NCBI GenBank assembly: GCA_025351675.1
Contig: JANXVK010000394.1
Location: 1 to 5,076, forward strand
Reading direction: 5' to 3'
DNA from: Rhizobacter sp.
Lineage (GTDB): Bacteria > Pseudomonadota > Gammaproteobacteria > Burkholderiales > Burkholderiaceae_C
DNA: 5,076 nucleotides
Below are positions 1-5,076 of this stretch, one piece after another. Below the pieces are notes generated by a model. The model was given only the letters and a program-made list of their open reading frames with translations, did not search any database and was not told the DNA's origin. Position 1 is the first letter of the stretch, and every line of letters begins with the position of its first letter. Both the position numbers and the translations under genes were made by a program.

Positions 1-1
1 C

Positions 2-322
2 GAAGTTCTGGACGCGCTCGGCCTGCACAACGATCCGATCTTCAAGCTCGCGATGGCGCTCGAGAAGATCGCGCTCGAAGACGACTACTTCGTCTCGCGC
101 AAGCTCTACCCGAACGTCGACTTCTACTCGGGCATCGTGCAGCGCGCGATCGGCATCCCGGTGCCGCTGTTCACGGCGGTGTTCGCGCTCGCGCGTACCG
201 TTGGCTGGATCGCGCAGCTCAACGAGATGATCGGCGACCCCGAGTACAAGATCGGCCGTCCGCGCCAGCTGTTCAGCGGTTCGACCGCACGCAACGTGAC
301 ACCGATCGCGCAACGCGGTTGA
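2..322 (+). CDS. gltA: Citrate synthase (type II, hexameric-type), C-terminal 106 residues
   Basis: Citrate synthase condenses acetyl-CoA and oxaloacetate to citrate in the cytoplasm, the entry step of the TCA cycle. Only the 3' end is present; the frame is already open at the window edge, so the start lies outside. The visible peptide follows the C-terminus of E. coli GltA closely. It has [11 protein letters not shown], whose Asp (codon 119-121) corresponds to catalytic Asp362. ARTVGWIA contains the Arg (codon 194-196) equivalent to Arg387, and GRPRQLFSG contains the Arg (codon 257-259) equivalent to Arg407. All three active-site residues expected in this part are therefore intact. The protein ends with TPIAQRG and a TGA, the normal end for the family. 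There is no hairpin directly after the stop, so transcription may run into the small lipoprotein gene that follows. The motif match is very strong; prpC (methylcitrate synthase) is less likely because the sequence resembles GltA throughout. Confidence 0.96.
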   Translation, partial: EVLDALGLHNDPIFKLAMALEKIALEDDYFVSRKLYPNVDFYSGIVQRAIGIPVPLFTAVFALARTVGWIAQLNEMIGDPEYKIGRPRQLFSGSTARNVTPIAQRG

Positions 323-361
323 TTGCGCGCGATGAGCCGCGCTGGTTGCGCCACCGACTCG

Positions 362-823
362 ATGCCCGCGCGTGCGTGTGCGCTGGCCGGACTGGCGGCG
401 TTGCTGACGGGTTGTGCAGGGTCTTCGCTGTCGGGCGCAGCCGATTCACTTGGCGCGGCGCGAACCAGCGAGATCGCATCGGCTTCCCGCTTGGCCCCCG
501 TCGCCAATGAAAGCTCGCCGATGCCGGTCACCGATGCAGCACTGCGCGAGATGATTCAGGCCGCGCTGATCGATGCAGCGCGCAGGGCGGCGCCCGGGGC
601 GGTGCCGCCCGCACTCGTCAGCGCCGCGCGCGTGACCTGGCGCGACGGAGCTATCGGTTGCCCCGAGCCCGGCATGATGTACACGATGGCGCTGGTGCCG
701 GGCTACCTCATCCGGGTGCGCTCGGGCAACGCCGTGCTCGACTACCACGCCGCCCTGCGGGGCGCGCCCGTGCTGTGCCCGCCGGGGCGCGCGACCGAAC
801 CGGTCGCCGACAGTCGGATCTGA
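362..823 (+). CDS. Small putative lipoprotein with a GCPEPG...VPGY core, function unknown
   Basis: This is a 153-residue protein if read from the ATG at 362. The start MPARACALAGLAALLTGC is a short lipoprotein signal: one Arg, a hydrophobic stretch, then the lipobox L15-T-G-C18, so Cys18 should be lipidated and the protein exported. In-frame alternatives are an ATG at 332 and a TTG at 323 directly after the gltA stop. None has a clear Shine-Dalgarno sequence, and I chose 362 because it gives a compact signal peptide. Residues about 19-55 are Ala/Ser-rich and look like a flexible linker. A likely helix follows (about 57-76), then a compact core: VTWRDGAIGCPEPGMMYT (91-108), VPGYLIRV (112-119) and a closing LCPPG (138-142). 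Cys100 and Cys139 could form a disulfide. I remember this DG-x-x-GCP-x-PG...PGY pattern from small bacterial proteins of unknown function, but cannot name the family. It sits 39 bp after gltA and converges with the protease gene. Confidence 0.8.
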   Translation: MPARACALAGLAALLTGCAGSSLSGAADSLGAARTSEIASASRLAPVANESSPMPVTDAALREMIQAALIDAARRAAPGAVPPALVSAARVTWRDGAIGCPEPGMMYTMALVPGYLIRVRSGNAVLDYHAALRGAPVLCPPGRATEPVADSRI

Positions 824-862
824 AGTCGCGCGCCGGCTCGCCACCTGCAGGCGGCAACGCCC

Positions 863-898
863 AAGAAGAAAGGCCCCGCGGCTTGCGCCGCGGGGCCT
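863..898 (-). terminator. Intrinsic terminator of the protease gene, possibly bidirectional
   Basis: Bases 871-882 and 887-898 form a perfect 12-bp, very GC-rich stem around the 4-base loop 883-886. Read on the minus strand, the loop is GCAA (a GNRA-type tetraloop) and the stem is followed by TTTCTTCTT (871 back to 863), a fair U-rich tail. The hairpin begins 21 bp after the protease stop codon, the expected place for its terminator. On the plus strand the tail is CATTCGACGG without a T-run, so termination of the converging lipoprotein transcript would be weaker. Confidence 0.88.
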
Positions 899-919
899 CA
901 TTCGACGGAGCCGGGTCCG

Positions 920-3900
920 TCAGGGCGCGTTGACCCGCACGATCGTCGGATTCGGCAGACCGGCGACACCTGCGTAAGCGACCGAGCCCAGATAGCGTGT
1001 GCCCGACGTCAGGTTGCTGAAGCTCAGGCCAATCGTTGCCGGACCCTGGACCGCCGAAGCGGGCGCCGAGACAACCATGTTCGCCGGCGCCGCGGCCGCC
1101 GCGCCGAGCGTCCAGTTGAACAGCGTGAAGTTCGCCGTGCCGACCGGAATCGCGTAGCCGACCACACGCACCGTGTAGACGCCGGGAGCCGGGTTCAGCA
1201 GGTTGACTTCCTCGGCGCTCGTCCCGCCGCCGCTGCCGCCGACCGGGGCGCCCGTCGGACCGTAAACCTCGAGGTCGAGGTCGCTCGGCTGGCTGATGTC
1301 GGAGTCGAACAACGAGAAGCGAGCGTAGGTCGTGCCGGCCGGAACGGTTACCTGGAAGTCCAGTGTGGCATCGGTCACGATCGAGCCGGTCGATGTCGCG
1401 GCCGGCACCATGCCGCGCGGCGTCGCGGTGAATGCGCCGGTGTAGCCGAACGTGAGGCCGTAGCTCGCGCCAACCTCGGCAGGTGCCGAGAGCGCAACCG
1501 GGCGCACCACCACGGGCAGCCGCACGCGGTGATTCGGGTCGGTGCCGATCAGCGTGAATTGCCCGCCGGTGTAAGCGTTCAGCGCCGCTGTGGTGCGCGT
1601 GAAGGTGAGCGTGAAACTCGCCTTGCCGTTCTTCGGTACCGTCAGGGTGGCGGGCAACATCGCCACCGTGACACCCGTCAGCCCGGCGACGCTGGGCGTG
1701 TAGGTTTCGGTGGCCGAACCGACGTTGGTGACGGTACGCGTGATGGTCTGCGTGCCGGCCAGTGCGCCCACCGCGATCGACGCACCGTTCAGGTTGCTCG
1801 GCTCGATCACCGGGATACCCGCGGCGGTACACGACGCCACCGGCAGCTGCGTGCCGCACAGGAACCCGATCCAGTCGTTGAAGCCTGAATCGAACACCAG
1901 ACCTGGATCCGCCGTCTTCATCGGCGCGACGTGGCCGGCGCCCTGCCGGAAAATGCGCGTCGCATCGCTGATGGGGCTGCCGTTGGCGTTGACGTCGAGC
2001 ACGTCGTAGCCGGTCGTCATCAGCGCCGACTTGATCGCCATCGGTGACCAGCCGGGCTTCAGTTCTTTCATCAACGCCGCCAGACCGGCGACGTGCGGGC
2101 TCGACATCGAGGTGCCGCTGTAGAAGTCGAACAGCTTGCCGGCGTTCCCGGGAGGGGCCACCCCCGCGAGAATGCTCTGCCCCGGAGCGATCAGGTCGGG
2201 CTTGAGCAGGCTGCCGCTGGCCTGCAGTGGGCCGCGCGACGAGAACGCTGCGGTGAACGGCGCCGCCGCGCTGCGGTCGATGACCGAGCCATTGATCGTG
2301 GCCGTGGGCGAGGCACCAGCGGCGTAGGCTTTGACCGCGGGGCGGTCTGTGTTTGCCAAGTGGACAGTCGGCACCGCGTGGATGTCCGCTTCGAGCGTGC
2401 CGGCGGAGGTGTTGACCAACACCATGCCGATGCCGCCCGCTTCCTTGACCGCCAAGCTCTTGTTGATCCGCGCGTTGCCGCCACGGTCGCACAGCACGAT
2501 CTTGCCGGCGATCTTGGCCGGATCGAGCACGGCGGCGCCGCCGTTGTCGACCGCCGCGTAGCACAGCAGCACCTTCGCCGCGTCTGCGCCGGGCAACGCG
2601 GCCCGCGCCGCGTCGATGAAGGCGGCCGGACCGACCGGCGTCGCGAGCGACGCGCCGGAGTAGGTCACGCCGTTGCCGAGCGTGACCGAGCCGACGAGAT
2701 TGCGGTCGTGCGTGCCCGCCGCCACCGTCGTGACCCACGGTCCGGGGTGCGCGACAGTGGAGGCGTTCGGACCGCTGTTGCCGGCCGAGGTTGCGACGAA
2801 CACGCCCGCATCGGCCGCGTACAGGAACGCGATCTCGACCGGGTCGCGGAAATTGGTCTGGGAACCGCTGACCGAGTAGTTCAGCACGTCGACACCGTCG
2901 GCGATGGCTTGATCGACGGCGGCGATCGTGTCGGAGCCGTAGCAGGAGCCGGCCGTGCCGGGCACCGACCAGCAGACCTTGTAGGCGGCGATTCGGGCGC
3001 GCGGCGCGATGCCGTTGATCGCACCGAAGCGCGCGGCCTCTCCGGTGATCGTGACGTTGGCGTTACCGCCGGCGGTCGACGCGGTGTGCGTGCCGTGGCC
3101 GTTGTGGTCGCGCGGCGAGTTGAACTCGTGCGGCAAGGTCGCGTCGATGCCGGCGTTGCCGCCGAAGCCGGCGTTGTAATAGCGCGCGCCGATCAGCTTC
3201 TGGTTGCAGTCGGACGCGTTGAACTGCTCGCCCGGAACGCACTTGCCGTGCCAGCCGGGGATCTGCTGGTAGGCGAGCTTGCCGTCCTTGGTGGCGTTGC
3301 CGTTCGTGCCGCTGCGGTCCGAGAAGCTCGGGTGCTCGGGCCAGACGCCGCTGTCGATCACGCCGATGATGACGTTCTCGCCGGTCGCCTTGGTGGCCCA
3401 GAAGCCGGTCGGGCCGCTCAGGCCGAGAAAGGCCGGCGTCGTGGCCGTGTCCATCGGGCGGGCCTCGTCCTTCGCGACCGACAGCACGCCGGCTGTCAGC
3501 GCCAGCTTCTGCGCTTGAGCATCGGTCAGCGTGGCGGCGAAGCCATTGAAGGCATAGCCGTAGTTGTGGAGCTTCTTGCCGCCGCCAACGCTGGCGAGCG
3601 CGGCATCCTGGCGGGCCGCGAGGTAGCCCATGTACTTGACCACCGACGGCGCGTTGGGGTCGATCTTCTGGCCTTTGTTCGGCTTGGTCGCGGCATGGCC
3701 GGCAACCCCGCCCTTGTAGGCAACGACCGGCTCGTCCGCCAGCCGCACGATGTAGGCGCCGTTGCCGGCGGCCTTTGCCGCGGACGGGTCGGCCGGCTCG
3801 CGCGTGTCGCTGCGTGCCGCGAGCGCGGTGGCGTTCGGTTGCGCGGCTTGCGTCGCCCCCGACTGAGATTCGCTGCCACCACCTCCGCAGGCGTTGAGGG

Positions 3901-3949
3901 CCAGAGCTGCCACGGCGGTCATGCCGAGCTGCCAGATTCGTTGCTTCAT
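920..3949 (-). CDS. Lipoprotein-signal subtilase (peptidase S8) with I9, PA, Fn3-like and PPC domains
   Basis: A 1009-residue secreted serine endopeptidase of the subtilisin family; residues are counted from the ATG at 3949. The N-terminus MKQRIWQLGMTAVAALALNAC has two basic residues, a hydrophobic core and a lipobox L18-N-A-C21, followed by a GGGGS tether. Domains in order: inhibitor I9 propeptide (about 65-168, with YIVRLADEPV and NGFAATLT); S8 catalytic domain with Asp199 in VIDSGVWPEH, His285 in GHGTHTAS, oxyanion Asn391 in SAGNSGP and Ser614 in GTSMSSPHVAG; a PA domain inserted between His and Ser (about 458-543, GKIVLCDRGG and AGGIGMVLVN); a Fn3-like domain (about 720-818, TVTNVGSATETY); a PPC-like domain (about 833-943, DLDLEVYGPTG and GVYTVRVVGY); and a short C-terminal tail. 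The I9-S8-PA-Fn3 order matches the cucumisin-like branch. The catalytic set is complete, so it should be active. Eight non-lipid Cys lie in four close pairs, suggesting disulfides. An ATG at 3955 is also in frame but overlaps the ribosome binding site. Confidence 0.95.
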   Translation of the reverse strand: MKQRIWQLGMTAVAALALNACGGGGSESQSGATQAAQPNATALAARSDTREPADPSAAKAAGNGAYIVRLADEPVVAYKGGVAGHAATKPNKGQKIDPNAPSVVKYMGYLAARQDAALASVGGGKKLHNYGYAFNGFAATLTDAQAQKLALTAGVLSVAKDEARPMDTATTPAFLGLSGPTGFWATKATGENVIIGVIDSGVWPEHPSFSDRSGTNGNATKDGKLAYQQIPGWHGKCVPGEQFNASDCNQKLIGARYYNAGFGGNAGIDATLPHEFNSPRDHNGHGTHTASTAGGNANVTITGEAARFGAINGIAPRARIAAYKVCWSVPGTAGSCYGSDTIAAVDQAIADGVDVLNYSVSGSQTNFRDPVEIAFLYAADAGVFVATSAGNSGPNASTVAHPGPWVTTVAAGTHDRNLVGSVTLGNGVTYSGASLATPVGPAAFIDAARAALPGADAAKVLLCYAAVDNGGAAVLDPAKIAGKIVLCDRGGNARINKSLAVKEAGGIGMVLVNTSAGTLEADIHAVPTVHLANTDRPAVKAYAAGASPTATINGSVIDRSAAAPFTAAFSSRGPLQASGSLLKPDLIAPGQSILAGVAPPGNAGKLFDFYSGTSMSSPHVAGLAALMKELKPGWSPMAIKSALMTTGYDVLDVNANGSPISDATRIFRQGAGHVAPMKTADPGLVFDSGFNDWIGFLCGTQLPVASCTAAGIPVIEPSNLNGASIAVGALAGTQTITRTVTNVGSATETYTPSVAGLTGVTVAMLPATLTVPKNGKASFTLTFTRTTAALNAYTGGQFTLIGTDPNHRVRLPVVVRPVALSAPAEVGASYGLTFGYTGAFTATPRGMVPAATSTGSIVTDATLDFQVTVPAGTTYARFSLFDSDISQPSDLDLEVYGPTGAPVGGSGGGTSAEEVNLLNPAPGVYTVRVVGYAIPVGTANFTLFNWTLGAAAAAPANMVVSAPASAVQGPATIGLSFSNLTSGTRYLGSVAYAGVAGLPNPTIVRVNAP

Positions 3950-3954
3950 GTTCA

Positions 3955-3960
3955 TCCTTC
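3955..3960 (-). promoter_or_regulatory. Ribosome binding site deciding the protease start
   Basis: Read on the minus strand this is GAAGGA, followed by 5 bases (TGAAC) and then the ATG at 3949. The in-frame ATG two codons earlier (3955) shares its first base with the end of this Shine-Dalgarno sequence and so has no usable spacing. The site therefore favours the start at 3949 (MKQRIW) over 3955 (MNMKQRIW). Confidence 0.75.
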
Positions 3961-4299
3961 GTGGGGGTGAGTCGGTGCGGATCGTGCGGTCCGACCGGAA
4001 ATTTGACGAGCTGGATGTTCAGGCCTTGCAGTTTGAAATGAAACAGGTGGTGACCCTGACATCCATTCGGGGAGGGGCGGAGCCGATGCAGCACCTCGGT
4101 TTCGGGCGACAACGGCTTGAAGACCGCTGTGTCGATTCAAGCAGGGGCAAATCCCATGCCATGCAATCCGCGTCAAGCGCGGTTGAACAAGGGCTCTGCC
4201 TTCGCAGTCGATGCGCGAAGCCATCGCCGCGCTGCTTGCCGAAGCACCGGCCTTGGCCTCCGGTCACGGGGGGGTAACCAAGTGTGAAGTTCAACAGGT
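3961..4299. other. Intergenic region upstream of the protease, no convincing gene
   Basis: About 340 bp lie between the protease ribosome binding site and the estimated left edge of the IS remnant. The codon-biased, GC-rich pattern of the flanking genes fades here, and the open frames across it on the minus strand have no recognisable protein content. It must hold the protease promoter unless that lies further upstream. The only -35-like hexamer I see is TTGACG on the minus strand (4176 to 4171), and no good -10 stands 16-18 bp downstream of it. Small inverted repeats occur at 4168-4182 (CCGCG, 5-base loop, CGCGG) and 4200-4220 (CTTCGC, 9-base loop, GCGAAG); neither has a T-run. A run of seven G lies at 4268-4274. 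No tRNA or other RNA gene is apparent. Confidence 0.6.
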
Positions 4300-4874
4300 T
4301 GTTGGTGTCCGCCCGGACCGGGTTTCACAGACTGGTAATCGCCAAACCACCAGATTTTTCAAGGACTCAGCCGGATGAACAGCTACAAGAATGCCCGACT
4401 CACGTACGTTCGTCGAATCGAGATGATTCAAGACATCAGCCAGCCGGGCTTGAGCCTGCCGCAGGCCGCGCCGCGCACGGCGTCAGCACACCGACAGCGC
4501 GCAAGTGGCTGGGTCGCTACTTGGTCGATGGCCAAGTTTGCTTGGGCGATGCTTCGTCTCGGCCGGCTGTTTCTCCTTGTGCGATCGAGCCGGCCAAGGC
4601 ACTGGCCATCGTCGAGTTGCGCCACAAGCTGCCGACGCAGGCTCGCATTGCTGTGGCACTGGGCGTATTGAAGAGCAGTGTCAGCCGAATGCTCACTCGG
4701 GCGGGCCTGTCGTTGCTCAGCAGCCTCGATCCCGTGGAGCCGATGGTTCGCTACGAGCACGAAGCACCACGCGACATGCTGCACATCGACACCAGGAAGC
4801 TCGGGCGCATCAAGCGATGCAGCCACCGCGTCACCGGCAACCGACGCGACTCGGTCGAGGGGGCCGGTTGGGAG
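4300..4874 (+). mobile_element. IS481-family insertion sequence remnant, right part missing
   Basis: The 5' part of an IS481-family element: a short untranslated left end followed by the first half of the transposase. The left boundary is uncertain. A likely candidate is the TGT at 4300 in TGTTGGTGTCCGCCCGGACC, since IS481 elements usually begin with TGT; a second candidate is the TGT at 4283. The palindrome GTCCG-CC-CGGAC (4307-4318) just inside could be part of the terminal binding site. Family resemblance stops abruptly after codon 4872-4874, and neither the second half of the transposase nor a matching right inverted repeat is visible before leuC. The element therefore cannot move by itself. 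No target-site duplication can be recognised, as expected if one end was deleted. Confidence 0.75.
4375..4874 (+). pseudogene. IS481-family transposase, frameshifted and truncated
   Basis: The start MNSYKNARLTYVRRIEMI is the typical N-terminus of IS481-family transposases, with an AAGGA ribosome binding site at 4361-4365, nine bases upstream of the ATG. The frame is correct to about 4470 (32 residues, ending LSLPQAA). Family resemblance then continues in another frame from about 4473 (AHGVSTPTARKWLGRYL), consistent with one lost base near 4465-4473. The second segment (about 134 residues) holds the first helix-turn-helix, the DASSRP linker, a second helix-turn-helix (ARIAVALGV...[12 protein letters not shown]) and the start of the DDE integrase core: [19 protein letters not shown], with the first catalytic Asp in HID, then [15 protein letters not shown]. 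After GWE the family continues with a hydrophobic segment and the rest of the DDE core; here the sequence is unrelated. About half of a usual transposase of roughly 320 residues remains, without the later catalytic Asp and Glu, so it is inactive. Confidence 0.9.
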
Positions 4875-4920
4875 ATATCGGCTGGCAAGCCGCGCGATTC
4901 GAGCAGCATCGAGACAGGAT

Positions 4921-4941
4921 GCGGCGCAAGCCGCGCTTTTT
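4921..4941 (+). terminator. Short intrinsic terminator upstream of leuC
   Basis: GCGGC (4921-4925) pairs with GCCGC (4930-4934) around the loop GCAA (4926-4929). After GC this is followed by five T (4937-4941). The stem is only 5 bp, extendable by one T-G wobble pair, but the GNRA-type loop and T-run make it a credible plus-strand terminator. It would stop transcription arriving from the IS remnant side and insulate leuC, which then needs its own promoter in the roughly 50 bases before its start. An alternative is a leader attenuator, but no leucine-rich leader peptide is present. Confidence 0.6.
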
Positions 4942-4952
4942 CATGGAGCGCC

Positions 4953-4958
4953 TAAAAT
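4953..4958 (+). promoter_or_regulatory. Possible -10 box of a leuC promoter
   Basis: TAAAAT matches five of six bases of the consensus TATAAT and lies between the terminator and the leuC start, where a leuC promoter would be expected. No good -35 hexamer stands 16-18 bp upstream; that position falls within the terminator stem and loop. The call is tentative and rests on location and the single hexamer. Confidence 0.25.
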
Positions 4959-4992
4959 CATCCGCTTCGCGCTGATGAAACCCCGAGGCACC

Positions 4993-5076
4993 ATGCTCCG
5001 CACGCTGTACGACAAGATCTGGGACGAACACGTCGTCCACACCGAAGACGACGGCACGTCGGTGCTCTACATCGAC
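4993..5076 (+). CDS. leuC: 3-isopropylmalate dehydratase large subunit, first 28 residues
   Basis: LeuC with LeuD forms isopropylmalate isomerase, which interconverts 2- and 3-isopropylmalate in cytoplasmic leucine biosynthesis. It is an aconitase-family enzyme with a [4Fe-4S] cluster. The window ends after 28 codons, so the cluster-binding cysteines are not visible. What is visible, [20 protein letters not shown] followed by LYID, matches the family N-terminus: E. coli LeuC begins MAKTLYEKLFDAHVV and reaches LLYID at the same spacing. The start at 4993 is chosen by that alignment; GAGG at 4985-4988 is a modest ribosome binding site four bases upstream. An in-frame ATG at 4975 would add MKPRGT and has no family support. 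The gene lies downstream of gltA in the same orientation, an arrangement I recall from Burkholderiales, but here the two are separated by about 4.7 kb. Confidence 0.93.
   Translation, partial: MLRTLYDKIWDEHVVHTEDDGTSVLYID

Noticed and set aside
708..2738. A 676-codon open frame on the minus strand, shifted relative to the protease
   Set aside because: It is Arg/Gly-rich low-complexity sequence running through the protease terminator and into the lipoprotein gene. It is a shadow of the protease reading frame.
2093..3970. A 625-codon open frame on the plus strand, antisense to the protease
   Set aside because: It reads as an Arg/Val/Gly/Ala-rich protein with no domain motifs, as expected for the antisense of a GC-rich gene. 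The minus-strand frame has the complete subtilase catalytic set.
3063..4112. A 349-codon minus-strand frame overlapping the protease start and its upstream region
   Set aside because: Its last two thirds are an Arg-rich shadow of the protease, and the first part (3956-4112) shows no recognisable protein or ribosome binding site.
4168..4182. The CCGCG/CGCGG hairpin as a terminator
   Set aside because: It has only five base pairs with no T-run on either strand, and no gene ends nearby.
4943..4975. A tiny frame ([10 protein letters not shown]) before leuC as a leucine attenuator leader
   Set aside because: It has one Leu codon and follows the terminator hairpin instead of preceding it, so it does not fit a leu leader.
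1..5076. CRISPR array, tRNA, rRNA or a new multi-gene defence system
   Set aside because: No regularly spaced repeats, tRNA-like cloverleaf or TTC-loop signature, or rRNA sequence was seen. The only complete genes are a lipoprotein and a protease of known architecture.

Overview
The window looks like chromosomal DNA of a high-GC betaproteobacterium, most likely of the order Burkholderiales. This rests on three things: the strong G/C third-position codon bias, the pairing of citrate synthase with leuC (a neighbourhood I recall from that order), and a lipoprotein signal ending in the Cys-Gly-Gly-Gly-Gly style common there. The species cannot be named from this sequence.

Layout from left to right. 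Bases 2-322 are the 3' end of the citrate synthase gene gltA (+). A small putative lipoprotein of unknown function follows almost directly (362-823, +). It converges on a large gene read on the minus strand, a lipoprotein-type subtilisin-family serine protease (920-3949, -). The two 3' ends share a perfect 12-bp hairpin at 871-898, with a T-rich tail on the protease side. Upstream of the protease is about 340 bp without a convincing gene. Next comes a decayed insertion sequence (about 4300-4874, +): the N-terminal half of an IS481-family transposase, broken by a frameshift near 4470 and cut off after codon 4872-4874. A short intrinsic terminator (4921-4941, +) precedes the start of leuC (4993 to the window end, +), the large subunit of isopropylmalate isomerase.

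Functionally, the two edges are core metabolism: the TCA cycle on the left and leucine biosynthesis on the right. The middle is accessory: a probably exported multidomain protease, a small exported protein, and an IS scar. The simplest reading is that the gltA-leuC interval has taken up extra DNA, and the IS remnant is a trace of past rearrangement. I found no CRISPR array, tRNA, rRNA or clear new defence system. The points most worth a second look are the protease architecture (lipid anchor upstream of a removable propeptide), the terminator core shared by two distant genes, and the conserved-looking small lipoprotein.
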